Assembly: GCA_963749035.1 (NCBI GenBank)
Contig: CAVVKW010000004.1
Location: forward strand, 1,550,001 to 1,614,000
Length of the DNA stretch: 64,000 nucleotides
Reading direction: 5' to 3'
Origin: CAVVKW01 sp963749035
GTDB taxonomy: Bacteria; Verrucomicrobiota; Verrucomicrobiia; Chthoniobacterales; JAATET01
Shown here piece by piece: positions 1-8,064 of the stretch. How positions within the stretch are numbered: position 1 is the stretch's first letter; every line of letters starts with the position of its first letter. The notes beneath the pieces were generated by a model that saw nothing but the letters and a program-made list of their open reading frames with translations, was not told the origin of the DNA and ran no database searches. A program made the translations under genes and the position numbers.

Positions 1-1303
1 GGATGTGAGCGTCGGGCAATGGCTCGTTGGCGTGCCGGGCGGCGAGCACTGCCGGTGCCGCACCTTCCGGCTCGGTCTCGCGAAGCAAAGTCCGCGCGGT
101 CGAGAGTTGCTCCGGCGTGTAGGGAAGCGAGAGACCCGCGGCGTTCTTCGGGTCGTCGGCTTCCAGATTGATCCAGAAAATATCCGCACCGCCCGACTCG
201 TTGAACTCGCCAGCGCGATTGCACCGCCCAAAGCGCTGCACGAGCGACGACCACGGGGCCAACTCCGTGATCAGCGTGCGCGAGGTAATGTCCACCCCCG
301 CCTCGATCGCCTGCGTGGCGATGATGATTTTCTCACCCGGTTCCTTGATCAACTTGGCGAGGCCGTCGCGCTCCAATCCGCGAAACCGCGAATGCACGAG
401 CAAGCACGAGGGCAGATCCCGCTTCTTCCCGATCTTCGCCATCGTCGCGGACAGTCCCTTGGCGCGATCAACGGTATTTAGAATCACGATGGTCGTCGAC
501 CCGGGTTGGTGGTGCTCGAGAATGGCGTCGGCGAGCAGCTCGGTGTGAGGACCGACCACCTTCGCGGAGTCACTCGTGAGAGTCAGCGGCAGAACGGCGA
601 GATTTTTGACGGCATGGACGCGCTTGGCAACCGACGGATCGCTTCGATCCTCTTCACTCAGCTCGAGGGCGGGCGGGAGCGCGGCGTGATCGGGCGTCGT
701 AAGCAAACGCGAATCCAGCGTTGCGCTTGCCCACCAGGTCGCGCAGCCGATGGCGGCTCCGATTTTGTCCCGCAACCCTTCCAATTGAGCGGACGTGCGC
801 ACCCCAACACCCATGAGTTGTGTCTCATCCAACACCCACAGGCAGTCGTTGTTCAACAGCCCAAAGTGCATTGGCCAACGGGCGCGAGACGACCCGTAGC
901 CGCGGTTCAGGGCGCGGGAGAGAAGCATGTCCTGTGTGCCGATCAGAATCGCGTCACGTTCTGGATAAATGTCCCACTCGCCGACATCCTCGCCGCCCAT
1001 TAGCACATGAACACTGACCGCGTCCTTCAGGCCTGACTCCGCCAGCCACTGTTCGACGTTTTCCTGCGTCTGCTCGACGAGCGTCCGCATCGGTAGGCAA
1101 TAGACGAGGCGGCGCGGCCAATCCGGATTTTTGTTTTCAACCCGATTCCACAACCATGCGAACACCACCGCCGCCGTTTTCCCAAGGCCGGTGGGAATGT
1201 CGATTAGGCGGGACTGGCAGACCGGATTTGCGGCCAGCCGCCGCTGATAGTCATAGGGCGCATCGCCGCCGGTGGCTTGGTCGAAGTAGTCTTTGAACGT
1301 CAT
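1..1303 (-). CDS. cas3: CRISPR-associated helicase Cas3, probable subtype I-G (N-terminal part, cut by window edge)
   Basis: Reading the minus strand from the ATG at 1303 gives 434 open codons down to base 2, so the gene continues beyond the left edge. Superfamily 2 helicase motifs appear in order: Walker A PTGLGKT at residues 37-43, Walker B-type LDETQ at 158-162, SAT at 193-195, motif V IIATQAIEAGVDIT at 327-340 and motif VI QRFGRCNRAGE at 356-366. Cas3 unwinds and degrades DNA bound by the Cascade complex in type I CRISPR immunity. The helicase starts at the very N-terminus with no HD nuclease in front, and the box is DETQ followed by LMGVG. From memory this fits subtype I-G (formerly I-U), where HD follows the helicase; that part lies outside the window. 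No CRISPR repeats are seen here. Cas3 is firm; the subtype is inference. Confidence 0.85.
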   Translation of the reverse strand, partial: MTFKDYFDQATGGDAPYDYQRRLAANPVCQSRLIDIPTGLGKTAAVVFAWLWNRVENKNPDWPRRLVYCLPMRTLVEQTQENVEQWLAESGLKDAVSVHVLMGGEDVGEWDIYPERDAILIGTQDMLLSRALNRGYGSSRARWPMHFGLLNNDCLWVLDETQLMGVGVRTSAQLEGLRDKIGAAIGCATWWASATLDSRLLTTPDHAALPPALELSEEDRSDPSVAKRVHAVKNLAVLPLTLTSDSAKVVGPHTELLADAILEHHQPGSTTIVILNTVDRAKGLSATMAKIGKKRDLPSCLLVHSRFRGLERDGLAKLIKEPGEKIIIATQAIEAGVDITSRTLITELAPWSSLVQRFGRCNRAGEFNESGGADIFWINLEADDPKNAAGLSLPYTPEQLSTARTLLRETEPEGAAPAVLAARHANEPLPDAHI

Positions 1304-1535
1304 TCCGTAGGTTCGTGATCAGGGGGCATGATAGGTCCGCCGAGGGACAACGGCGCTCCTCGCGGAGAGTGAGTTAAAAACTTCTATCGGTCGCGCCTCG
1401 AGCTGGGAACGGTTTTCGATTTCAAAATTGAAAGAACGGGAATTCCCCTATTTTCCAGATTCGTGAACGGGCTTCCAGAGGTCATGCGCTCAGCTTCGGA
1501 GGACCTGAAACCGAGCCAACTCGGTGAATATTTCG

Positions 1536-1566
1536 TTGACAACACAAATCAGCGCTATATTTGTTT
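1536..1566 (+). promoter_or_regulatory. Promoter-like hexamers with overlapping inverted repeat (candidate operator)
   Basis: TTGACA at 1536-1541 and TATATT at 1556-1561 resemble -35 and -10 boxes, but the spacer is only 14 nt; TATTTG at 1558-1563 would give 16. An inverted repeat ACAAAT-N9-ATTTGT (1544-1549 and 1559-1564) covers the spacer and -10 region. It lies just upstream of the XRE-cupin regulator, so autoregulation by that protein is the simplest reading. The site itself is visible; its function is inferred. Confidence 0.45.
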
Positions 1567-1578
1567 TATCCGAACTTA

Positions 1579-2124
1579 ATGCCCCCCATTGACGACAACC
1601 TCCCTCCGTTCGATTTCACCGTCCTCCGCGATCTGCGGAAACGGGCTGACCTTACCATTGGCGACGTCTCCGAGCGCTCGCGGGTTTCGACGGCGGTCAT
1701 CTCCAAGCTCGAACGCAACCTCGCGAGCGCGGAACTCGAAACCCTGCACCGACTGGCCCGCGTCTTTGGACTCACGGCCGCCGACCTCCTCGGCTTGGCC
1801 GAATCCCGGACGTCCCACGCGGCCACGGCGGTCACATATTCGTCCGGAGATTTTGAGTTCGAGCGCATCAACTACGCAAACGCAAGTTGCTTCCACGCTC
1901 GCGCTGACGCCGGGAGTCAACTCCACCGACCGGACGTCCATCACGACGACCACGAAATTTGCTGGGTTCTCAATGGCCGGCTCAAGATCGAACTCCCCCG
2001 CGAGCGCCACACGCTGAACACCGGCGACGCCGTTCAGTTCGATGCCATCCAGGAACACACCTACGAGGCCCTCGAAGACACGGAATTCGTGCTGATTCAC
2101 CTCCGCAAACCCAAGCGTTACTAA
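1579..2124 (+). CDS. XRE-family transcriptional regulator with C-terminal cupin sensor domain
   Basis: The protein has 181 residues. An N-terminal helix-turn-helix (about residues 12-66) contains TIGDVSERSRVSTAVISKLE, typical of the XRE/SinR fold. A C-terminal cupin (about 100-178) has the HHDDHEICWVLNGRL strand pattern. Such two-domain proteins usually bind a small metabolite in the cupin and repress or activate neighbouring catabolic genes. I place the start at ATG 1579; a TTG at 1561 in the same frame overlaps the -10/operator region and is unlikely. There is no Shine-Dalgarno, so the message may be nearly leaderless. As first gene of the uronate operon it probably senses a uronate or KDG intermediate; the ligand is unknown. 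Confidence 0.85.
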   Translation: MPPIDDNLPPFDFTVLRDLRKRADLTIGDVSERSRVSTAVISKLERNLASAELETLHRLARVFGLTAADLLGLAESRTSHAATAVTYSSGDFEFERINYANASCFHARADAGSQLHRPDVHHDDHEICWVLNGRLKIELPRERHTLNTGDAVQFDAIQEHTYEALEDTEFVLIHLRKPKRY

Positions 2125-2174
2125 TTCCTGAACTCAAAAACTCAGAAACCAAAAACTTAAGAACTTTTGAACGA

Positions 2175-3557
2175 ATGATCACCCCCAACCCATCCCTCAC
2201 GCCCGCTTCGCTCACCGACAAGCTCGCAAATTTCTGGGACCACTCCGGTCGAAAGGTCCTCGACATCGAGCGGAACTACGACAAGTCCAATGGCACGCCC
2301 GTTTTCACCATCGCTGGCCGATACACCACCCGCGGTTGGACCGAGTGGACCGAGGGCTTCGTTTACGGATCGTCCGTTCTCCAATTCGACGCCACCGGCG
2401 ACGAGCAATTTCTTGAAATCGCCCGCCGCAACACCGTCGACCGCATGGCCTCGCACGTGAGTCACGTCGGCGTCCACGACCACGGCTTCAACAACCTCTC
2501 GACCTACGGAAACCTGCTTCGACTCCTACGCGAAGGCCGCATCGACGCCAACGAATGGGAATCCGAATTCTACAAGCTCGCCATCAAGACCTCTGCCGCC
2601 GTCCAAGCCGCTCGCTGGTCCGACATCCCCGAAGGCGGCTACATCTATTCCTTCAACGGCCCGCACTCTCTCTTCGTCGACACCGTCCGCTCCTGCCGTG
2701 TGCTCATGGCCGGTCACCAGCTCGGCCACGTCCTCATGGGCGAAGGCGACAAGCCGATCTCACTCCTCGAACGAGCCATTCAACACCTCGCCGCCACGGC
2801 GAAATACAGCATTTGGTACGGCGAAGGTCGCGATCACTACGACGTTCCCGGTCGCACCGCGCACGAAGCCGTCTTCAACCGCAACGACGGTGCCTTCCGC
2901 TGCCCGAATTCCCAACAAGGCTACTCCGGCTTCACCACCTGGACCCGTGGCCTCGCCTGGGCCATGGTCGGCTACCCCGAAGAGCTTGAATTCCTCGACA
3001 CGCTCGATGACACCACGCTCGAGGCCTTCGGAGGTCGGGACGCGATCGAATCCGTTTGGCTCAAAGCCGCCGAGGCCACTTGCGACTTCTACATCGAGAA
3101 CACGCCCACCGACGGCATCCCCTACTGGGACACCGGGGCGCCGCTCATCCACAAAATCGGCGATTACCTCGACCGCCCCGCCGATCCGCACAACGACTAC
3201 GAACCCGTCGACAGCTCCGCCGCCGCGATCGGCGCGCAAGGCCTCCTCCGCCTCGGAAAATATCACGAGAAGAAAGGCAACGTCGAGAAGGCCGCCCGCT
3301 ACACGCAGGCTGGGCTCACCGTCGCAAACACCCTATTCGACACCCCTTACCTCAGTGAATCCGACGACCACCAGGGGCTCATCCTGCACAGCATCTACCA
3401 CCGCCCGAACGGCTGGGACCACGTCCCCGAAGGCAGCAAAATCCCGTGCGGCGAATCCAGCATGTGGGGCGACTACCACGCCCGCGAGCTCGCCCTCTAC
3501 CTCGCCCGCATAGCCGACGACGCCCCCTACTACACCTACTTCGCCGGCATCAACTGA
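2175..3557 (+). CDS. Probable unsaturated glucuronyl hydrolase (GH88-like)
   Basis: A protein of 460 residues with the (alpha/alpha)6-barrel pattern. HDHGF near residues 101-105 corresponds to the HDxGF segment carrying a catalytic Asp in GH88, and DSSAAAIGAQGLLRL near residue 345 is a typical GH88 helix. GH88 enzymes hydrate the 4,5-unsaturated uronic acid left by polysaccharide lyases and release it from oligosaccharides. I see no signal peptide, so it would act in the cytoplasm on imported disaccharides. The start is the ATG at 2175, since the longer frame from 1959 overlaps the regulator. The gene leads a series that ends in KDG kinase and aldolase, which supports a uronate role. A related barrel family such as GH105 or GH154 is possible. 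Confidence 0.7.
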   Translation: MITPNPSLTPASLTDKLANFWDHSGRKVLDIERNYDKSNGTPVFTIAGRYTTRGWTEWTEGFVYGSSVLQFDATGDEQFLEIARRNTVDRMASHVSHVGVHDHGFNNLSTYGNLLRLLREGRIDANEWESEFYKLAIKTSAAVQAARWSDIPEGGYIYSFNGPHSLFVDTVRSCRVLMAGHQLGHVLMGEGDKPISLLERAIQHLAATAKYSIWYGEGRDHYDVPGRTAHEAVFNRNDGAFRCPNSQQGYSGFTTWTRGLAWAMVGYPEELEFLDTLDDTTLEAFGGRDAIESVWLKAAEATCDFYIENTPTDGIPYWDTGAPLIHKIGDYLDRPADPHNDYEPVDSSAAAIGAQGLLRLGKYHEKKGNVEKAARYTQAGLTVANTLFDTPYLSESDDHQGLILHSIYHRPNGWDHVPEGSKIPCGESSMWGDYHARELALYLARIADDAPYYTYFAGIN

Positions 3558-3600
3558 ACCCGGGACTTTCAAACCTTAGAAACCTAGAAACTTAGAAAAC

Positions 3601-4050
3601 ATGACCATCTCCGACCTCTCCAAAATCGAAGGCCGCCGCTTCCCGGCCCTCCGATCCACCCAAAATTTGGTCAACGGCGTCGCCCCCATCCAGGCAACGA
3701 ATTTTGCCCTCGGGAACGTCACTCTCGACCCGAACGGCGGTCAGGTGCCGTGGCACAATCAGGAGCAGGAAGAAGTTTACTTGGTTGTCGAAGGCACCGG
3801 CGAGATGTGCCTCGGCGAAGAAAAACAAATTCTTTCCACCGGACAGGCCGTTTACATCCCTTCCGGCGTTTTTCATCAACTCACGAACGTCGGCGACACC
3901 CCGCTTCGGATGATCTACTGCTACGGCCCCGCCGGCGACGTCGCCCATTGGCGCCAGGAACTCGACGGCACCCTCCCACCCGCCGGAGTCGGCGACACGC
4001 CCCCCCTCCCCGCCGGCGCCCGACCTCAATGCACCGCCAAATCTCAGTAA
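3601..4050 (+). CDS. Small cupin protein, candidate KdgF-type uronate ring-opening enzyme
   Basis: A 149-residue single-domain cupin. Motif 1 is visible as PWHNQEQEEVYLVVEGTGEM (His, Gln in place of the second His, then Glu), and motif 2 as IPSGVFHQLTN with its His, giving a probable metal site. KdgF cupins convert 4,5-unsaturated monouronates to the linear ketouronate between lyase/hydrolase and dehydrogenase steps. The position here, after the GH88-like hydrolase and before KDG-metabolising genes, fits that job, but many cupins look alike and the assignment rests on context. The C-terminus is rich in Pro and Gly. The 43-nt spacer in front has no Shine-Dalgarno. Confidence 0.6.
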   Translation: MTISDLSKIEGRRFPALRSTQNLVNGVAPIQATNFALGNVTLDPNGGQVPWHNQEQEEVYLVVEGTGEMCLGEEKQILSTGQAVYIPSGVFHQLTNVGDTPLRMIYCYGPAGDVAHWRQELDGTLPPAGVGDTPPLPAGARPQCTAKSQ

Positions 4051-4093
4051 CTCCACTCAACTCTCAACTATAAACCCTCAACTACGTACTCAC

Positions 4094-5242
4094 ATGAAGA
4101 CTCACAAAATCGGCATCATCATGAACGGCGTCACCGGACGCATGGGCACCAACCAGCACCTTCTCCGCTCGATCGACGCCATCATCAAGCAGGGCGGCGT
4201 CCGCGTCGGCCCCGAAGAAGTCATCATGCCCGACCCCATCCTCGTCGGCCGCAGCGAAAGCAAACTCAAGGACCTCTGCGCGAAGACCAGCGTCACAAAA
4301 TGGACGACCAACGTCGACGAAGCCCTCGCCAGTGACGACTACCAGATCTACTTCGACTCGCAGACCACCGGCCGACGCGCGGAAGGTGTCCGCAAGGCCG
4401 TTAAAGCCGGAAAACACGTTTACTGCGAAAAACCGACTGCCGTTGACTCGAAAACCGCCCTCGAGCTCTTCGAACTTTGCGACGCAGCCGGCCTCAAGAA
4501 CGGCGTCGTCCAGGACAAGCTCTGGCTCGCCAGCTTCGTCAAACTCAAGAGCCTCATCGACACCGGATTTTTCGGGAAGATCCTCAGCGTCCGCGGCGAG
4601 TTCGGCTACTGGGTCTTCGAGGGCCACACCGTCGCCCCGCAACGCCCGAGCTGGAACTACCGCAAGGAAGACGACGGCGGCATCATCGTCGACATGCTCT
4701 GCCACTGGCAATACGTCCTCGAGAACCTCTTCGGCGAACCCCAGGCCCTTTCCTGTCTCGGCGCGACCCACATCCCCGAGCGGATTGACGAGAACGGCAA
4801 GCCCTACAAATGCACGGCCGACGACTCCGCCTACGCGACGTTCGAACTCGCCGGCGGCGTCATCGCCCACTTCAACAGCTCCTGGACCACCCGCGTCCGC
4901 CGCGACGACCTCCTCACCGTCCTCGTCGACGGCGAAAAAGGCAGCGCCATGTGCGGACTCCGCGACGTCTGGACTCAGCACTACGGGAACACCCCCCGCC
5001 CGACCTGGAACCCCGACGTCCCCCAGCCCATCGACTTCTACGAAGGCTGGAGCAAAGTTCCCGACCAGGAAGATTACGAAAACGCGTTCAAAATTCAGTG
5101 GGAACTCTTCCTCCGCCACGTCGCGCTCGACGAGCCCTTCCCTTGGGATCTGAAACGCGGCGCCAAAGGCGTCCAACTCGCCGAGCTCGGTCTGAAGAGC
5201 TGGGAAGAACGCCGCTGGCTCGACGTCCCGAAACTCAAATAA
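4094..5242 (+). CDS. Gfo/Idh/MocA-family NAD(P)-dependent sugar oxidoreductase
   Basis: A 382-residue cytoplasmic oxidoreductase. The N-terminal Rossmann fold starts with IGIIMNGVTGRMGTNQH (a GxxGxMG-like loop), and GKHVYCEKPT near residue 100 is the family's conserved EKP motif, whose Lys sits in the active site. The C-terminal half is the alpha/beta substrate domain. Members oxidise or reduce a hydroxyl or ketone of sugars and sugar acids. In this operon it may interconvert a ketouronate or act on another sugar released with the uronate; the sequence does not fix the substrate. The nucleotide-binding loop has an unusual Asn-Gly-Val insertion. Confidence 0.85.
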   Translation: MKTHKIGIIMNGVTGRMGTNQHLLRSIDAIIKQGGVRVGPEEVIMPDPILVGRSESKLKDLCAKTSVTKWTTNVDEALASDDYQIYFDSQTTGRRAEGVRKAVKAGKHVYCEKPTAVDSKTALELFELCDAAGLKNGVVQDKLWLASFVKLKSLIDTGFFGKILSVRGEFGYWVFEGHTVAPQRPSWNYRKEDDGGIIVDMLCHWQYVLENLFGEPQALSCLGATHIPERIDENGKPYKCTADDSAYATFELAGGVIAHFNSSWTTRVRRDDLLTVLVDGEKGSAMCGLRDVWTQHYGNTPRPTWNPDVPQPIDFYEGWSKVPDQEDYENAFKIQWELFLRHVALDEPFPWDLKRGAKGVQLAELGLKSWEERRWLDVPKLK

Positions 5243-5278
5243 CGAAGCAGCGGCCTCCCGCAACAAATAATGGGGACC

Positions 5279-5317
5279 GCGAGCTTCCAGCTCGCCCAGA
5301 GGGGCTTCCAGCCCCTC
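5279..5317. repeat. Twin-hairpin REP-like palindromic element
   Basis: Two adjacent perfect hairpins: GCGAGCT-TCC-AGCTCGC (5279-5295) and GAGGGGCT-TCC-AGCCCCTC (5299-5317), each with a TCC loop. They lie in the 132-nt spacer between the Gfo/Idh and SDR genes, the longest spacer of the operon. Such paired palindromes resemble dispersed repetitive extragenic elements. They could stabilise mRNA ends or tune downstream expression; neither is shown here. Confidence 0.6.
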
Positions 5318-5374
5318 AGTCCAACCCAACGGCGAAGCCGCATCTCCAACACCTCCCAACGCTCAAAACTTATC

Positions 5375-6145
5375 ATGAACCCCACCGCCCTCGTCACCGG
5401 CGGCTCCCGAGGCATCGGCCTCGCCTGCGCCGAACACCTCGCCCGCCAGGGTTTCGACGTCGCCATTAACGGCATGCGTCCCGCCGACCAAGTCAGCGAG
5501 CCCATCGCCAAGCTCGAATCCCTCGGCGCCAAGGTCCTCTATTGCCAAGGCGACATTGGTTCACCCCGCGCCCGCGCCGCGATGATCGACCGGATCCGCT
5601 CCGAGTTCGGCCGACTCAACGTCCTCGTCAACAACGCCGGGGTCGCTCCCAAGGAGCGAAAAGACATCCTCGAAGCCAGCGAAGAAAGTTTCGATTACGT
5701 CGTCGGCACCAACCTCAAAGGCCCCTACTTTCTCAGTCAGCTCGCCGCCAATTGGATGGTCGAACAGAAGCAGGCCACACCGGACGCGTTTTACGCCATC
5801 ATCAACGTCGGTTCGATCTCCGCGACCGTCGCCAGCGTCAACCGCGGCGAATACTGCGTTGCCAAAGCCGGCATCGCCATGATGACCGCCCTCTTCGCCG
5901 CCCGTCTCGGCGAACACCACATCCCGGTCTATGAAGTCCGCCCCGGAGTCATCAAAACCGACATGACCGCTGGCGTGACCGAGAAATACGACAAGCTCAT
6001 CGCCGACGGCCTCTGCGTCACCCCGCGCTGGGGCGCGCCCGAAGACGTGGGCCTCGCCGTCGCGTCACTCGCCAACGGAAACTTCCCGTATTCCACCGGC
6101 CAAGTCATCATGGTCGACGGAGCCCTCACCCTACCCCGGCTCTAG
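5375..6145 (+). CDS. Short-chain dehydrogenase/reductase, possible ketouronate (KduD/DehR-like) dehydrogenase
   Basis: A classical SDR of 256 residues. TGGSRGIG at 8-15 is the nucleotide-binding loop, NNAG at 86-89 the structural motif, and Ser147 with Tyr160 and Lys164 (YCVAK) the catalytic set. In uronate operons such enzymes reduce or oxidise the keto intermediate (for example DKI to KDG) before KDG kinase, which suits the neighbours eda and kdgK. General 3-ketoacyl-ACP reductase-like function cannot be excluded from sequence. I use the ATG at 5375; the 35 extra codons upstream are formed by the palindromic repeat and are not coding. Confidence 0.8.
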   Translation: MNPTALVTGGSRGIGLACAEHLARQGFDVAINGMRPADQVSEPIAKLESLGAKVLYCQGDIGSPRARAAMIDRIRSEFGRLNVLVNNAGVAPKERKDILEASEESFDYVVGTNLKGPYFLSQLAANWMVEQKQATPDAFYAIINVGSISATVASVNRGEYCVAKAGIAMMTALFAARLGEHHIPVYEVRPGVIKTDMTAGVTEKYDKLIADGLCVTPRWGAPEDVGLAVASLANGNFPYSTGQVIMVDGALTLPRL

Positions 6146-6190
6146 CCGCTCACCATTCCTCATCTCACATCTCAAATTTCCTATTTTCAA

Positions 6191-6820
6191 ATGACCATTA
6201 TCGACCAACTCGCATCCCACCGACTCGTCCCCGTCATCGCCCTGCAGGACGCCGCTCACGCCGCGCCCCTCGCCGAATCCCTCATCGCGGGAGGCCTTCC
6301 GGTCGCCGAAGTCACGTTTCGCACCGCCGCCGCCGCGGAATCCATCAAAATCATGGCGAAAAACAAGGACCTGCTCGTCGGTGCCGGAACTGTTCTGAAA
6401 ATTGACCAAGTCAAACAAGCCGTCGACAACGGCGCGACCTACATCATCTCGCCCGGATTCAGTCCCAAGGTTGTCGGCTACTGCGTCGAGAACAACATCC
6501 CGGTCACCCCTGGCATCAGCAACCCGACTGACATCGAAATGGCCCTCGACCTTGGCCTCGACGTGGTCAAATTCTTCCCCGCCGAGGCCATGGGCGGCCT
6601 CAAGACCCTCAAGGCCATCGCCGCTCCCTACGGCATGATGAAATTCATCCCCACGGGCGGCATCACCGAAAGAAACCTCCTCGATTACCTCGCCTTCCCG
6701 AAGGTCCTCGCCTGCGGCGGAAGCTGGATGGTCCCGACCGCTAAAATCGCCGAAGGCAAAATGGACGAAGTCACCGACCTGATCCGCAGCGCCGTCGACC
6801 TCGCGAAATCCGCATCCTGA
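6191..6820 (+). CDS. eda: 2-dehydro-3-deoxy-phosphogluconate (KDPG) aldolase
   Basis: A protein of 209 residues, the normal size for class I KDPG/KHG aldolase. Key residues are visible: Glu40 in VAEVTFRT, Lys127 in DVVKFFPAE as the Schiff-base lysine, the phosphate-binding loop GAGTV, and PTGGI. It cleaves KDPG to pyruvate and glyceraldehyde-3-phosphate, the last step of uronate breakdown. It precedes kdgK by 39 nt. The spacer in front is almost free of G and has no Shine-Dalgarno. Confidence 0.93.
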   Translation: MTIIDQLASHRLVPVIALQDAAHAAPLAESLIAGGLPVAEVTFRTAAAAESIKIMAKNKDLLVGAGTVLKIDQVKQAVDNGATYIISPGFSPKVVGYCVENNIPVTPGISNPTDIEMALDLGLDVVKFFPAEAMGGLKTLKAIAAPYGMMKFIPTGGITERNLLDYLAFPKVLACGGSWMVPTAKIAEGKMDEVTDLIRSAVDLAKSAS

Positions 6821-6859
6821 TCGCAATCCAAAATCCAAAATCCAAAACCCCAAATTAGA

Positions 6860-7954
6860 ATGATCCCACTCCGCAACGCCTCCGACTGCCAATTCGACCT
6901 CATCTCCCTCGGCGAAGTCATGCTCCGCCTCGATCCCGGCGAAGGCCGCGTCCACACCGCCCGCAGCTTCCGCGCTTGGGAAGGCGGCGGCGAATACAAC
7001 GTCGCCCGTGGCCTCCGCCGCTGCTTCCGCCAGCGCACCGCCATCATCTCCGCCTTCGCCGACAACGCCGTGGGCCGCCTCGTCGAAGACTTCATTTTCC
7101 AAGGCGGCGTCGACACGCAGTTCATCAAATGGGTCGAAGACGACGGGATCGGCCGCACGGTTCGCAATGGTCTGAACTTCACCGAGCGCGGCTACGGTAT
7201 CCGTGGTGCCGCCGGCTGCTCCGACCGAGGCAACACGGCCGCCAGCCAGATGAAGCCCGGGGACATCGACTGGGACCACATCTTCGGCACACTCGGCACG
7301 CGCTGGTTTCACACCGGCGGCATCTTCGCCGCGCTTTCCGACACGACCCCCGCCCTCGTCATCGAAGCGGTGAAGGCCGCCAAGAAGCACGACGTCATCG
7401 TCTCCTACGATCTCAACTACCGACCGTCGCTCTGGAAGTCCATCGGCGGTCACGCCAAGGCGCAGGAGGTCAACCAAGAGATCGCTCAATACGTCGACGT
7501 CATGATCGGAAACGAAGAGGATTTCACGGCCTGCCTCGGCTTCGAAGTCGAAGGCGCGGACGAGAATCTCGCGAACCTCGAAATCGACGCCTTTAAGAAA
7601 ATGATCACCCAAGCCGTGACGAAGTTCCCGAATTTCAAAGCGACCGCCACCACCCTCCGCGGCGTGAAAACCGCCACCGTCAACGACTGGGGCGCGATCG
7701 TTTGGCACGACGGCGAGTTCTACGAATCCCGTCACTACCCCGATCTGGAAATCATGGACCGCGTCGGCGGCGGCGACAGCTTTGCCTCCGGCCTCACTTA
7801 CGGCTTCCTCACCACCGGCGACCCGCAGCAAGCCGTCGAATACGGCGCGGCCCACGGCGCTCTCGCGATGACCACCTCCGGCGATACCAGCATGGCCAGC
7901 GTCAAGGAGGTCGAAAAAGTCATGAAGGGCGGCGGTGCCCGCGTCGTCCGTTGA
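6860..7954 (+). CDS. kdgK: 2-keto-3-deoxygluconate (KDG) kinase, PfkB family
   Basis: A 364-residue ribokinase/PfkB-family sugar kinase. The N-terminal GEYNVARGL substrate region and the C-terminal DRVGGGDSFASG signature (catalytic Asp near 305) are present. The family phosphorylates KDG to KDPG with ATP; with eda next door this assignment is strong. At 364 residues it is somewhat longer than the usual 310-340, with an insertion around residues 215-240. It is the last gene of the operon and is followed by a strong hairpin at 8003-8025. Confidence 0.88.
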   Translation: MIPLRNASDCQFDLISLGEVMLRLDPGEGRVHTARSFRAWEGGGEYNVARGLRRCFRQRTAIISAFADNAVGRLVEDFIFQGGVDTQFIKWVEDDGIGRTVRNGLNFTERGYGIRGAAGCSDRGNTAASQMKPGDIDWDHIFGTLGTRWFHTGGIFAALSDTTPALVIEAVKAAKKHDVIVSYDLNYRPSLWKSIGGHAKAQEVNQEIAQYVDVMIGNEEDFTACLGFEVEGADENLANLEIDAFKKMITQAVTKFPNFKATATTLRGVKTATVNDWGAIVWHDGEFYESRHYPDLEIMDRVGGGDSFASGLTYGFLTTGDPQQAVEYGAAHGALAMTTSGDTSMASVKEVEKVMKGGGARVVR

Positions 7955-8002
7955 CACGCCTCCAGGTCGAAGGGTCTCTGCGATCGAGACTTTGTCAGGG
8001 TC

Positions 8003-8025
8003 GGGGCATCTCACGGAGATGCCCC
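8003..8025 (+). terminator. Hairpin terminator after kdgK
   Basis: A perfect 10-bp stem GGGGCATCTC-ACG-GAGATGCCCC is followed by TTCTCGTTT. It lies between the convergent kdgK and LolA-like genes. The T tract is weak, but the position and stem support a terminator, possibly bidirectional. Confidence 0.7.
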
Positions 8026-8064
8026 TTCTCGTTTCCGGGAATGATCGGCGACCGCCGGGATTCC

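Noticed and set aside
5..1017. Plus-strand open frames in the first kilobase
   Set aside because: They are Arg-rich antisense shadows of the cas3 reading frame and have no recognisable features.
1..1303. CRISPR repeat array near cas3
   Set aside because: No repeated 25-40 nt unit with spacers is seen in the first few kilobases; any array would be beyond the left edge.
1561..1578. TTG 1561 as start of the XRE-cupin regulator
   Set aside because: It overlaps the -10-like box and the inverted repeat; the HTH domain does not need the extra six residues.
4082..5359. Minus-strand 425-codon frame
   Set aside because: Exact opposite of the well-supported Gfo/Idh oxidoreductase gene, with biased Asp/Glu/Val composition typical of antisense frames in GC-rich DNA.
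6131..8014. Minus-strand 627-codon frame
   Set aside because: Antisense to eda and kdgK, which carry clear active-site motifs; its product shows no domain.
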